Of a stretch of DNA of 64,000 nucleotides, positions 1 through 11,104 are shown piece after piece. Made by a program: the position numbers and the translations under genes. Under the pieces are notes generated by a model. That model had not been told where the DNA came from and ran no database searches. It worked only from the letters and a program-made list of their open reading frames with translations. Source of the DNA: Acanthococcus lagerstroemiae. Lineage: Eukaryota > Arthropoda > Insecta > Hemiptera > Eriococcidae. Position 1 is the first letter of the stretch, and each line of letters opens with the position of its first letter. The DNA is taken from contig CM063111.1 of assembly GCA_031841125.1 (NCBI GenBank), positions 58,775,535-58,839,534 on the forward strand, given 5' to 3'.

Positions 1-230
1 TAATGCGGTACTAAAGCTCATATTCTGGAACAAATCAGCACTAACATAGCACTAATATTCCTAAAAATTTCCGCGTGAGATTCGGTGGTGGGGCCTAACG
101 TTTTTCCAGCCCTGCACCCTCTTTTTTTTTAATGTGGATGTGCATGAATGCGGGGGTTGGTGGGCTGCACTAACGAAAATTTGCACAGCACTAACCAGTA
201 TTAACGTAGCACGGTAAGTTAGGCCTCATG
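1..230. repeat. Possible end of a repeat element with GCACTAA motifs
   Basis: The first 230 bases carry several short copies of a motif close to GCACTAAC or TAGCAC, near positions 40, 50, 170, 190 and 210. Spaced short motifs like these resemble the subterminal arrays of other elements in this window. The left part would lie outside the window, so no terminal repeat or target duplication can be shown. Confidence 0.25.
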
Positions 231-2220
231 GGCGATGCCACCGTTTTCCCAGCAGGGCCCAAATTCATTTTTTTAAAAGTAGCTTACAAAAACATCAGAA
301 ATAACCGATTTTCCCATGTCGAATGGCTGAAAAGCCCAAAAAATGTTGGCTCACTAGCGATCAAAAACAGTACTATTTTTCTAAAAAAAAATATTCTTAT
401 CCCCACTCTTCGAAAACAACTCATTTACGCAACAGCCACTGTTGTTTGTTTTCAAACCTTTTAAATCACGGAGTCCATCACCACTGCTATCCTAGAAGGA
501 GGCTACAAATATTTCGTATATCTCGGTAGTCTTCCACCAGTGCAGTTCACCAGAAAGAATTTCACAGAAAAAACAGACTGACCTGAAAACACCAAATTTT
601 AACAGGTGAATAAAGTTGCACAGAGCGCAGATACATATGTGTTTCCTACACTTGCTTAGGTGTTAAAGCCGTGACTTATATAGCGAGATCAGATTTTGTT
701 ACATTGAAGTATTTATTGGTCAATGGACTATATTTATGACCAGCGTTCTCAGAATGAAATAATTACAGGCACATTTCAAGTGCATGTTTTGGCGTAATAA
801 TTCTATTATAGGTAAATGAAACTTTTTTGTCCCGGTCTACACATATTATATTGGTATTATTTAATCGATAAAAATAAGAACGATGATTAAGATAACAGGC
901 GTACTTGGTGAGCCAATGACTTTTCCTGCAAATCGAAATGTATGAGTGACAAAAGGGAACTTGTGAGGGGAATGGTGTTTTGATATAACAGCAATTAGTA
1001 ATATGTTGCAATTACCACAATTAGAAATGAAAGCATGACACAAAGTGTGTTGATATCTTATCTCACTGAGCTACTCTTATTTTTAGTGTACGTGTAGGTT
1101 ACGTACCTTCAGTTTCTTTTGACAGATACCAACTTTTTACTCCGACAGCTTGCGTTTTCAGATGAGCAATAGATATTTATAAAAGTGGCGCATTTCATAC
1201 GTTCACTTTGAAATTATTAGCTTGCCTTAACTAGAATGCGTGATTTCATCCATGAACCCCTCGTGGGATTTCTAGTTTAGAACCCCAATTACCCCTAATT
1301 CGCCTTCCAAACCACAATGGTTTTCCATAAAGCGCTTATGGGATATTTACGTACTATTCAGCTTAATTTTGCGTAAACAAACTAATTGGTTCAGGGAACT
1401 GATGCCAAATTTCACAAACATTATATGTCAGTTTGAAGATTATTTCCACGCCAAAACCCTTTTTCGGGTCCATATTCGAGAGAAATTTTGACTATATCAA
1501 ACCATAAGGCAATAAAGTCTCCATTTTCAAATTTTGGAAATGAAAAATTTGAAGAAGCAACGCATATTCCTTCAGTTTTATGTAAATTCTTGAGAACTCT
1601 TGAAATTTTCTTGAAAATCTAGAGATTTTGTCGCAAAATCTTGATCTTGAGAAAAACCTCAAAATGTTGAGATCTCAAGATTTATCTTGAGGTTGGCAGC
1701 ACAGGGGCTCATAGGAGAAAATACAGAATTTTGGACATAACTTTTGATAAAATACAGTTTGCACATTGATCGTTTTAAATTTAACTATGAAATTTGAAAT
1801 TCAAAAGTGTGGGACCTGGGGATTATCATTCTTACAAATCATAAATGCGTATCAAAAATTACATTTTTGGGTCGTTGTGAATTCGTTTTTCCTACTCTTT
1901 TTACTTCAAGTTCATCATTGTGGTATCTGGATTAAGAATGTAGGAGCGGAGGGCTACAATTTCCATCGAAATATATTATGTACATATAATAAACTTTAGG
2001 TTTTCTGTATCATTGAATCCATTTTCACGTCATTTTGACTCTAAACTCAAAATTAAAAAGGATATGAATTCAAAGTCTCAAATCCTTTTTAGAAAAGAAT
2101 TTCAAATCCAAACAGGGACCGCGGAAGTGGGGTGCAGGCAGGGCCAAGTGCCCCCGTTTTTTCCTACTTTTGAATATAAGTTTTTAACCATTTAAAATTT
2201 TCGTTGGGAGTGGATATTCC
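231..2220. other. Gene-free AT-rich stretch
   Basis: I see no coding signature here. The open frames are short, lack domain-like composition and overlap each other. The only local structure is a run around 1590-1700 where TTGAG and CTCAA words alternate and could pair locally. Confidence 0.5.
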
Positions 2221-2233
2221 CGTTACCATCACT

Positions 2234-2330
2234 CGGCACTGATGCGATGCCCGAAAGGGTAGTTTCCGGTGCTGGGGGTGCGGTGTCTCAAGGGCCACTT
2301 TGGCATACGTGCATCGCCATACGTCCCACC
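2234..2330 (+). mobile_element. 5'-truncated 3' end of an R1-like LINE
   Basis: About 100 bases match, in reverse complement, the 3'-terminal segment of the R1-like LINE fragment at 22582-22680. The shared run goes from an ACTGATGCGATGCCC word to CCCACCACACCATCA. The insert is bounded on both sides by ACCATCACT (near 2225-2233 and 2330-2338), which reads as a target-site duplication. It is a short 5'-truncated retrotransposition product with no coding capacity. Confidence 0.55.
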
Positions 2331-2464
2331 ACACCATCACTGAAGGTGATTATAAAAGTTTGCCCCTCCCCCTGTCACAAATCACTTTCGCGGTCCCTGA
2401 ATCCAAAATCACAAATCCTCTCAATTTCCAGAAAAATTGGGATTTTAAATCCAAAATCCAATAA

Positions 2465-2660
2465 TTGAATTTTGACTTAAATATTTTATTTATTATTTTC
2501 AATTTTAAATTTATATTAATTTTTAATTTTAAATTTAATTTTATAATTAATTTAAATTTTTTTTTATTTGATAAATTTAATTTGTTATTTATATTAATTA
2601 TTTTAATTATTTATTTATTTATTAAAATTTATAATCAAGCTTATTTAATAGATAAAAAAT
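2465..2660. repeat. Extreme AT-rich low-complexity tract
   Basis: Almost every base is A or T, arranged as irregular TTTAAATTTA and TTATTTATTT words. An 83-codon open frame exists, but its Phe/Ile/Leu/Asn/Lys composition follows from base bias. I could not match it to a mitochondrial or symbiont gene by eye. Confidence 0.5.
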
Positions 2661-2916
2661 ATGGTTCGCATACAATTTCTGTTGTCTGTAGCTCAGCATT
2701 AAAATGCTACTTGTAATCAATGAAGGACAGAAATGTATAGGACTTTGCGTTCAGTGTTCCAACTTCCTTACGTACAGTATGTCCCACTCCCATTTATGAC
2801 GCAACCCCGTTTTTAAATAACTGTATGCGCGCGCCGAACGATCCTGAAGTAAAACCAACCGCTCACATGCATTAGAGGCAATCTTAGTTTTGCGACACGA
2901 GCTTGAAAATCGCAAA

Positions 2917-3065
2917 TAAAAATTATTTTACCTTAACCCATGATTTTATTTCTAGAAATAGTCATCATAACATACCTAAGTATAACATAATAGCAACAAC
3001 AACATGAATAATGTATCGTTTTTCTTTTATTAGGTTGCTGCGCGACTGCACGGCTTCGTGATACT
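2917..3065 (+). repeat. Left direct repeat flanking the viral-like ORF
   Basis: This roughly 145-base block recurs in the same orientation at 4550-4690 with scattered substitutions and small indels. Both copies run from AAATTATTTTAC through CATAACATAATAGCA to GCACGGCTT and GTGATACT. Each contains a pyrimidine-rich stretch ending in TAG before GTTGCTGCGCG, which looks like a 3' splice acceptor. It lies about 40 bases upstream of the ORF start at 3105. Confidence 0.7.
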
Positions 3066-3104
3066 CCCGGGGATCGTGGAAAGCGGAAAACCGAATAACC
3101 CACA

Positions 3105-4400
3105 ATGGCTGAAGCAGAACTTGTCATCGATAATGATGGCAGCTACAGCCAGTTCCTTCCTAAACTCCTCGGTACCATTTCAATGGAGAAGCTCAAGGTT
3201 GATGTAATTACTCATAGATATGACGAAGCCAGTTTTTGGAACAAAATTGAAAGCTATCAAATTGTAAAATTCGAGCCTGCTGAAATGTTAACCTTGGTAA
3301 AGGATATGATCGCTGGGCTTCTGATCGGAAATAAAGGAGACGATGTTCTGTATAGGTTATGCTTGCAAGTAGGTTCCCAACTTAAAGATCCTAACAACAC
3401 AAAGAATCTTCTTCTGTTATCCACCTATCCTCTAATTCAGGAAGGGAATGTAGTTGAAAGCATTCCCACAACAGTCCCCGGATACTGGGATGAAATGGCA
3501 CCACATATCACGAGAGAGGGAGCCTCTGCGATTAGTGCTGAAGCTTTGTTTATAGCTCAACAAGTAAACAATATGACCGCCGAAAATGCACTTGTATTTG
3601 GACCCTTTTTGGCATTCATCATTTTTCGCTTCGGAAGAAGAAATTATGAAGCTTGCATTAAGAAACTCGCCAATTTAAAGGAGGATTTTTCAAAGCTTTA
3701 TCCTGGAGAACGTTTTCCTGCACTTGGTTTTCCCTCTAATCCTGATTCAATCAAAAATTTAATTGTTTACTTAAAACCAGGACAATTATACGGTCTATTA
3801 AGGAACACTGTTTTTAAGGCTATGATTTTTAGAAGACACGAATGTGTTATCTCTCAATCTCAAGCACTGTTATTGGATTTCTGTCTTTTACAGTCTCTAA
3901 GGTTCAGCGGCATGCCATTATTAACACTAACCTTTCAGGTGATGAACAAATATGGAATAAATGAGGAAATTTTGTCTGACTACACCTTGTTACGTGGCAC
4001 ATATCGATCATGGTATGCATATTCAACTATGTATGAAAAATACCTGCTAACAGATAGCGCCTCAGTAGATAAGTATTGGTACTATGCCAGGGAGTTTGAT
4101 CTTGCAGTATTTCGTCAGATGTCATTTAAAAGCAATTTTTACTTATGCGGTATATTGGCGATTCTGTTAGATGAAATATATAACCCCTCCAACTTCCCAA
4201 GAAAACACAACAGAGCAGGACCCATCTATACCAATTTATTCAAACCCAGGCCTTACATTGGTACATTAGATGTCGATACTTTTGCTCTTTTCAAATTCGT
4301 TGCAGATAAGTTCAGAGAAGAATACTCAGAGAATCCATACAAAAAAACCTTATATGATGGAGCTGAAGAACTCATTAAACGCAATATAATGCGAGAATAG
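3105..4400 (+). CDS. Rhabdovirus-like nucleoprotein ORF (endogenous viral element)
   Basis: This is an uninterrupted 431-codon ORF ending in TAG. The start ATG has A at -3 and G at +4, a favourable eukaryotic context. The length fits rhabdovirus nucleoproteins. The central part has the usual feel of that family: an arginine-rich FGRRN stretch (about residues 176-180), a Tyr-Pro-Gly-Glu segment, then an aromatic/basic segment with His-Glu-Cys at residues 245-247. It has no signal peptide or membrane segment. Such proteins coat viral RNA. An integrated DNA copy without other viral genes is a non-retroviral endogenous viral element. The direct repeats on both sides have diverged while the frame stayed open, which hints at selection to keep it. 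The assignment is by pattern recognition, not by search. Another mononegaviral family or an unrelated host gene remains possible. An upstream acceptor-like site within the left repeat could give a spliced 5' UTR. Confidence 0.55.
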   Translation: MAEAELVIDNDGSYSQFLPKLLGTISMEKLKVDVITHRYDEASFWNKIESYQIVKFEPAEMLTLVKDMIAGLLIGNKGDDVLYRLCLQVGSQLKDPNNTKNLLLLSTYPLIQEGNVVESIPTTVPGYWDEMAPHITREGASAISAEALFIAQQVNNMTAENALVFGPFLAFIIFRFGRRNYEACIKKLANLKEDFSKLYPGERFPALGFPSNPDSIKNLIVYLKPGQLYGLLRNTVFKAMIFRRHECVISQSQALLLDFCLLQSLRFSGMPLLTLTFQVMNKYGINEEILSDYTLLRGTYRSWYAYSTMYEKYLLTDSASVDKYWYYAREFDLAVFRQMSFKSNFYLCGILAILLDEIYNPSNFPRKHNRAGPIYTNLFKPRPYIGTLDVDTFALFKFVADKFREEYSENPYKKTLYDGAEELIKRNIMRE

Positions 4401-4549
4401 AGGGAAGAATTAACGATGCGGCATTAAACCAACGTACCGGTCAAAATTAATCATTATTTACTTTTTTATTTAAACATTATTATTTTACTAAATAACTCAA
4501 TTTTAATAATAATTTGCTAAATATTCATTAACTTTCATTTGATTAACTA
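4401..4549. other. AT-rich tail between the ORF and the right direct repeat
   Basis: These 150 bases between the stop codon and the right repeat are AT-rich and noncoding. An ATTAAA-like run near 4421 and AATAAT runs could support polyadenylation, but no canonical AATAAA stands out. Confidence 0.3.
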
Positions 4550-4690
4550 ATAAAATTATTTTACTTTAACCCGTGTTTTTATTTTTAGAAGTAGACATCA
4601 CACCATAAGCATAACATAATAGCAGAAACAGCATGAATGTGTATTGTTTTTCTTTTAGGTTGCTGCGCGGCTGCACGGCTTTGTGATACT
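4550..4690 (+). repeat. Right direct repeat flanking the viral-like ORF
   Basis: This is the same-orientation counterpart of 2917-3065 and includes a second acceptor-like TTTTTCTTTTAG before GTTGCTGCGCGG. The pair encloses about 1.48 kb with the ORF as its only gene. The repeats are too long and too diverged for a target-site duplication, so a tandem duplication or terminal repeats of a carrier element are more likely. Confidence 0.7.
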
Positions 4691-4737
4691 TAAGTACACA
4701 CACTCAGGCAGCGCATTCAGTTCGTCTGTGTTGTTGC

Positions 4738-5006
4738 CAGTGTTGGAAGAACTCCAAAATCATCCGTTCCCGTTCTCATTCGTTCTCTACTGCATGGTTC
4801 TTATTCATATTCTTCGTTCTCATTTACCTTAAAGTTACCAACGTTCCCGTTCTAGTTCCCATTTCCATATTGTTCCTGTTCCCATTCCTGTTCTTGTTCC
4901 CACCCGTTTTCTATTCTCAATCCCATCATGTTCTCGTTCTCATTCTCGTTCCGAGAACGAGAACATGCCGTTTTTCTTCTCATTTTTGTTTGTTCTTCCA
5001 ACACTG
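4738..5006. mobile_element. MITE with CAGTGTTGGAAGA ends (hAT-like)
   Basis: The ends CAGTGTTGGAAGA (4738) and TCTTCCAACACTG (to 5006) are inverted repeats. The interior is made of GTTCYC-type words (GTTCTCGTTC, GTTCCCATTC). A perfect 14-base stem with a 13-base loop lies at 4927-4967. CAG-type termini suggest a hAT-derived nonautonomous element. I could not find a clear 8-bp target duplication. Confidence 0.55.
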
Positions 5007-5120
5007 GTACAGTTGTGCTGTACTGCAGTTTGATTTTTTCTTTAAAAAAATATATTATAATAATTTGTTTTAAGCTTTCAGAATTTTACCTTTGCGTCAG
5101 CTGCAAAGTTGTTAGATGAG

Positions 5121-5327
5121 GTCTGGTTGGCCGAGTGGATAGCGCGTTGGTCTCGGAATCCAGAGGTCCCGAGTTAAGCCCACATAGCAACTTGCCAGAT
5201 TTCGACCTAGGCCGGTTTTTTGGCCGGAAGGGAAGAGGGCTAAGACAGCCCTAACAGCCTCCCCGACGTCTGTGAAGTAGCTCAAAAAGGCTGATTCCAG
5301 GGCTTGGGTTGAGAGCAAATTAAAAAG
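5121..5327 (+). mobile_element. tRNA-derived SINE
   Basis: The head carries a polymerase III A box (TGGCCGAGTGG) and, in sister copies, a B box (GGTTCGA). Here the B box has decayed to GAGTTAAGCCC. The body ends with CAGGGCTTGGGTTGAGAGC and an A-rich tail. The same sequence occurs at 8127-8336 and 63324-63537. An imperfect repeat AGCTGCRAAG lies on both sides (near 5100 and 5328) and may be a worn target duplication. Confidence 0.7.
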
Positions 5328-5365
5328 AGCTGCGAAGCTCTTGGAAGATTGTAAAAATCATTTAA

Positions 5366-5576
5366 TGTCCGTTCTCGTTTGTTACTTCTCTAACCGCATG
5401 GTTCTTGTTCATGTTCCTCGTTCTCCTTACCTTAAAATTACCAAAGTACTCGTTCTTGTTTCCCAATCTAGTCCTGTTCCCGTCTCCCGTTCTCGTTCTC
5501 AATCACATCACATTCTTGTTCTGAGAACAAGAACATGTCGTTCTTCTTCTCGTTCTTGCTCTGTCTTCCAACACTG
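5366..5576. mobile_element. Second, left-truncated copy of the GTTCYC MITE
   Basis: This repeats the right two thirds of the 4738-5006 element: GTTCTCGTT-type words, a GTTCTGAGAAC palindrome near 5517-5530, and the terminus TCTTCCAACACTG. The left terminus is missing. The SINE lies between the two copies. Confidence 0.5.
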
Positions 5577-8126
5577 GCCTTGTTGCTTGGTTACTGTGGT
5601 GTGTGTTTTTGTAAATGTAGAGAGGGAAAAAATGGGCAAATCCGATGTGTTTCTGTTGCAACAGCGGTTGTTTATTCTCGAGTGTTACCTACATAGGTAC
5701 TAACTCTAATGAATTCTTACAGACGATCGAAGCGTTCCAAACAAAGTACCCCGATCGTGCTGGATCAAATAAGGCGAGTATTTATCTGTTAGGTAGTTAA
5801 AGAATTTCATAGGGATTACACACTCTTCTTAACCTGAAGAAAAATCGAAAGCGTCAGTAGCGAGCTTTCAAGGTAAGCGAGGTAAGTGCCGCTTAACTTG
5901 AAAAATCCCGAGAAAATAAGTTTTCATATAATATATCAACTTGTAACAAATAAAAGATCATATGAAACATTGGGCAAAGAAAGAAGCGATCATATTTTCG
6001 CTTATTACATTTATAAATTCACGTTAAACAAATGGTACCGTCTTGTTGTCAGTGGTTAAGGAGACAATTGAAACAAAGTGTTCACTGTTCGGCAATCAGC
6101 TGGTATGTATTTGTATCAGGGCAGCGATCGGAATATCGCTTATTTTTCATATTGCACATAAACTATACACGACTTATGCTCCGCCTCTATGTTGATGACT
6201 AACACAAAAACCCACTAGCATGTTTAACGCGACGAAAACTGTGCGTTTTGTGAGCGATTTTAATATCGCTTGTGGCTACGCTAGTCAAACGTCGAAGTTG
6301 GTAGTAAAACGGTGATCAGAGCTGATGTACTAGTCAACGCGTTCATGTTTAAATGCCGCGATTCCCCCTCCCCCTCTTCCCCACAAAATTCATTATCGGG
6401 ATCTTGTTGAAAAACCTTTTCGCGATTTACTTTCAATGAACAGTTAGAATTTGAAACCAGAATTACCGTTTTGAAAACTGAGCAAAAGAAAGGTGGTTCG
6501 ATTTTTACTGGACATTTCCACGTATCGCAATATGAAAACATTTTGTGGTTAATTGGTTATGAAAATGGTGGAAAACTGTTTTGTTGGCCATATCTATTCC
6601 GGGACGAGCCCCCCCCCCCCCCCCGTAGGAATTCATCACTCAGCAGTTGCGAAAATTTACAATTTCAGTCAGGTGGAGTTAGGAAAATCCAACAAGTCAA
6701 AAGATTTTTTTTGCTTTGATGTTTGGGAATTTTGAGTTGAGTCAGTTGGGACTTTCACAATTGAGGATTTTTAGGGTGTTCCCCGCAGCGCTGCAAGCAC
6801 CCTATTTTTGAATTTAGATTTTAATTATTTTTGGAACCATCAAGAAGCAAATACTTTGCTAATAATTAGGAGTTGAATCCGAAATACTTCTTGAAAAAGA
6901 ATTTGAGATCCAGTATTCAAAATCAGGATTTAGGAAATTTGGATTTAAAATGCCTGAGGATTTAAATCCTGCCCAAGCCTGCTTTTTGGCCTTTCTTCGG
7001 AAAGATAAACATTTTTTCATAGGCCCCAAGCTGTAAAATACGCTTATATTTGATTTCTAGACATTCGCTTTTGAAAAAAATAATTTAGCAAATGTCAAAG
7101 AAGCCGTCTTTTAATAATATGTGAGTAGAAAACAAATAGTAAATGCCATATTCGTACCTGCATACTATTAAAAAAAAGAGCGAGAGAAATTCTTCGAAAT
7201 ACATAATACTTTATTCTGTATCAACAAATTCTACCTGATTTACGATATAAATACCATATGTTTTATGAAAATATTGGCCTTTGGGCGTAAGCCATAAGGA
7301 TTATAGGGACGACCCTTTTACCAATTATCTGTAGAGTTGGAAATTGGCAGTTTCAGGTGCTCAGCTGGTAAATTTTCGCAGAGTTTTTTTTCCCTGCTCA
7401 ACAGTTGGAAAATGCATGATTTCCTCACCACTAAATATTTTGCTTTCCCAGGGCCTGGCGTTAGTCCCCCTCCTTTCTTCTGCCAGAAGCCACAATTTTG
7501 AATTTGGATAAAGAAGAATATGAAGAATGAATATGAAGTGGCCTAATAAACCTATCGAGGTGCGTAACAAGTTCTGCGAAAATTTGGGTCCCTTCCCCTT
7601 CCCCATCCCGCATCTGACACAATTTTGAACTTACCGTCAAAGTAATATCGAAAAAGATTCAATTATCTTGGGACCCTCAGAGTAGATATATTATTGTTAT
7701 TAATCGATTTTACACCTTTGAAGAAATTCCACAATTAAAATCCCCTCAAAAAAAAAGACACAACTTTGCGTGCGGTGTATCGTTGGTGAGCGGGAAGGGG
7801 AGAAGAAAAAATGCGTATGGATGGATGGGTACGAGTGTGGGTGGCATCCCTTCTATCAACCCAAGTCACTGTAAAACCGAAAAATCTCGAAAATTCCAAA
7901 TTTTCTCTCGTGAGCTCCAAAATGATATACAGCAGTGGATGCGGTTATTCTTGATCTCCATTTTGTGACATTTCTGGGAAAGTTACGAAAAATTTTCAAC
8001 AAACTTATTTCATAGGTACACTAAAGAGCTTCCGTTTTTGTTCGAAACATTTTTCATTTTAGGCCATATTAGGCTAGATATAGCTTAGATTCGGATTTTT
8101 GCTCATTCCAACACTCCCTCCTAAGG
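5577..8126. other. Gene-free stretch with simple repeats
   Basis: I see no recognisable gene or element in this 2.5 kb. A poly-C run lies at about 6609-6624. Several frames of 60-86 codons exist on both strands but overlap one another and show no domain-like pattern. Confidence 0.45.
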
Positions 8127-8336
8127 GGGTCTGGTTGGCCGAGTGGATAGCGTGCTGGTCTCGGAATCCGGAGATCTCGGGTTCGAGCGCACGTAGCAAC
8201 TCGCTACATTTCGACCTAGGCCGGGTTTTCAGCAAGATTCAGGAAGCTAAGACAGCCTTAACAGCCTCCCCGGCATCTCTGGAATAATGCTCGAAAGGGC
8301 GGATTCCAGGGCTCCGGTTGAGAGTAAAATTAGAAA
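8127..8336 (+). mobile_element. tRNA-derived SINE
   Basis: This copy of the SINE at 5121-5327 has an intact A box (TGGCCGAGTGG) and a near-intact B box (GGGTTCGAGCGC). The body GCTAAGACAGCC..CAGCCTCCCCGGC and tail GTTGAGAGTAAAATTAG are shared. It is not a functional tRNA gene because the arms do not fold past the D region and no acceptor stem closes. Confidence 0.7.
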
Positions 8337-9559
8337 TGTCTTGTCATCAAATTTTACAAAAATGACACCCCACCCTAAATACGAATCTAATAAAGTGTTT
8401 CAGCGCTGTACTTATCTTCAAAATGATTCTTATGCCCTTTCGGACTAACATTCTGTGTTTTTAATGATACAATAAATGATTTTTTTCCTATTCTCGGGCT
8501 GTTAAACTTCAACCCACTTCCTAATGGACGAAGGTTGTCCTGTTAAATAAATTAGTATTCTTAAAATGCAGGATATTTAATTGCCTTTCATGCGTATATC
8601 TTTAGTTTTCTGTAACTGATCGGTCATTTAATTGCCTGGCTAGCTTTAACTGGACAGAATTGTCCGTTCTTCGCTATTGACGGACCAAATTACAGCCGAG
8701 TAAATTGAGTAGCAATTTCAGTTACTTGCTGCATCGATTTGCATACTATTGTTCAAAAAGATCTAGGGTATCCTTTTTTAACTTCAAAACATATTCTGCG
8801 AGAGAAAATTATAAAACAAAAGTGTTTCGTGTGCCACTCTAATGTTCGTGTAGCTACCATAAATTCAAACTCGGCCTGGTCTTTGCGTCAGATATTACAC
8901 TCGTATTTTAATGCAGTTGTTGTGCGAGCAACATCGACAGCCTTTTTCAAGTCACCAATGCCGATTTACAGTATACGTTTTGAAAATTTGCAAAAGGGAC
9001 CCAGTTGAACAGCAGTCTTTGCATGGTACACGTCAAGAGCACTCTAGTATCCTCCCTTTTTCCAATTTACTCGGCGACCTACGCCTTAACAAAAAAATCC
9101 CCTGCTCGGGTATAAAATTCGCTTTTTAATAATTAAATTATTTTTCTTTTCTTTCTCTCCTTTTTTTTTCTTTCTTAAGCTTTTTCTTCTATTTTTCGCG
9201 AACTTCTATTCTGTTAACGCCACCACCCGGATCATATTTTTTTCTAATTTAACGAACTGTAGTGGGAAAATGTTTTCTTTCTAGTGAAATGACGTAGGAT
9301 CAGTATTCATTAAAAGTCAACAGCGAGGAGCCAAATTTGGGAAATTTAACGATAAACTTCGGAATGCGAAGTAAAAAAAATGCGTTCAGTATCTTTAAAT
9401 ATTCATTGAATTTTTTAGTCTAGATAAAGGAAAGACGCTCACGGTTACTCTTTGCGGGTTGACGAGTTATTAATCTCACATCAGCTGTTGTTTAGGATAT
9501 GGGAATGTTAAATATCGCGACGCCTTCAAAATTTCAATAGTTGAAGTAGGTAGGTAACA
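8337..9559. other. Gene-free stretch
   Basis: No gene or element is recognisable. Two frames of 72 and 89 codons overlap at 8739-9129 and lack conserved features. Pyrimidine-rich tracts occur around 9140-9190. Confidence 0.45.
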
Positions 9560-9740
9560 GCTATGCGCTGTAGGATAAGATGGAGTTTGGCTGTGTAGAT
9601 GGAAGCTGTATTTTTAAGTCTGGAAAAGTGTAGTAGACTATCTACGCCTACTACATAGATAGTCTAATACGCTCCTTCCGACTGAAAAACACAGCTTCCA
9701 TCTACACAGCCGAACTCCATGCTATCCTACAGTGTATAGC
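9560..9740. mobile_element. 181-bp hairpin (foldback MITE)
   Basis: The left arm (GCTATGCGCTGTAGG...) is the near-perfect reverse complement of the right arm ending CCTACAGTGTATAGC. Pairing continues to a short centre where TAGACTATCT faces AGATAGTCTA. Almost the whole element is stem, typical of foldback MITEs that can also give double-stranded RNA when transcribed. Confidence 0.75.
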
Positions 9741-9982
9741 CACGATCTCCTCGCTCGAATACCCACCCACCCCCACCCACTACCTGGTCCTCTCAGATTC
9801 ACTTTTTTCCTTAAGGTCTGTTTCCGATGGCCTTTCAATGCACGCTCTCGTCCTACGCATCCATCTCATTTCCTTCACCACCAAGAGAATCTCACTCATC
9901 TGAATCCCAAGCCATATTGGTATCCCAGGAAATGAGGCAGTCGATCAAGCAGTACAGCAAGCTGCACAGCTCCCATATAATA

Positions 9983-10379
9983 TAGGGTTACCAACCATTT
10001 GCTTTTTCCAAGTTGCATTTGCCCTTTGCCAGATCCAGCAATGAAATAAGAAAACTTTGCCTCTTTCACCAATTTCTGAAAGTTTCCCGGAATTACAGGG
10101 TAATTTTTAATGTACATAAGCGTGCAAACGTGCTTCGTTGCTGCACGCTGCTTGGAACACATCATCATTCGTTTCATTTTGTAATAGCACGCAGCAATGC
10201 AGCGCGTTTGCACGCTTAAGTACTCGTATATTAAAAAGGACCCTATTAATACCATACAGATAGTGCTATTCGTTGTTCCAATATTCTGTCCATGCGAACA
10301 TCAAACATCAAAGCGAGTCCGAGTTTGTTTTACATTTTTGGAACATTTGCTTTTTAGAAAAAATGAGTTGGTAACCCTA
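9983..10379. mobile_element. Foldback MITE with TAGGGTTACCAAC ends
   Basis: TAGGGTTACCAACCATTTGC at the left faces its inverse at the right (ending GAGTTGGTAACCCTA). An inner inverted repeat pairs TAAGCGTGCAAACG (about 10119) with CGTTTGCACGCTTA (about 10207-10220). The overall pairing is imperfect between these parts. ORFs across it are by-products of the palindrome. Confidence 0.6.
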
Positions 10380-11080
10380 CATATATCACTCGTCAACTCC
10401 CTATCTGAAGAAATCTCACTTCTGCCATTCGTCCGACCATTTTGCGTAGGTGGTTCAAAGAGTGGCGGCATCAAGCCTCTCGGCATAACAAACTTGCACA
10501 AATCAAGCTTGCACCTGTCCCCTGGTCAACGTCCCAACATTCCTCACGCCGCGAGGAAGTTATTATCACCCGCCTAAGGATCAGACATACACGCCTCACA
10601 CATATGCATCTTCTCACTAACCTTTATCCCCTCTCTTCTCATGCCCCTCCCTCACCCGTCTTCGTAACTCTCACCACGTCCCTCATATGCAAAATTTAAG
10701 ATTTTTACTGAAACATAATAGTTGTCATCTGGTTTTCGTAATCGTTGGACCAAGGAGTGAGGAAAGTGTTTTCGCTCTCACTCGTTATTGCCTTTGAAGA
10801 ACGTGGTGTTTCTTTTTCTCCCTTTTCGGCTCAAACCCGGCTTCGCGATCCGTATGAAGCCTTGCCTAATTGTGTCCACTTCTCTTCCATAGAATTGCAA
10901 GTTAACGTGTCCCTCCCTCGCTTTGGATCCAAGTATCCTTATTGTCACTCCAGGAGTGTATTTCATTGCTGGTAGAATGAGAGCTATACATACTACAGCT
11001 TTTTTCGCAGCTTAAAACTTGATCGGTCCACCGTTAATATGGGGATTGAGTCTTTTATGATCGAAAAAAACACTTTTGTT
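10380..11080. other. Gene-free stretch
   Basis: No recognisable coding or mobile feature. Open frames of 60-126 codons here have no domain-like composition. Confidence 0.4.
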
Positions 11081-11104
11081 TATTTTTATTTACTTATTAT
11101 TTAT

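Noticed and set aside
2465..2716. 83-codon hydrophobic ORF, possible mitochondrial or symbiont DNA
   Set aside because: Composition is explained by the AT-only tract; no recognisable mitochondrial protein pattern.
8127..8210. Functional tRNA gene
   Set aside because: Only A and B boxes are present; arms and acceptor stem do not close, and the body is shared with other dispersed SINE copies.
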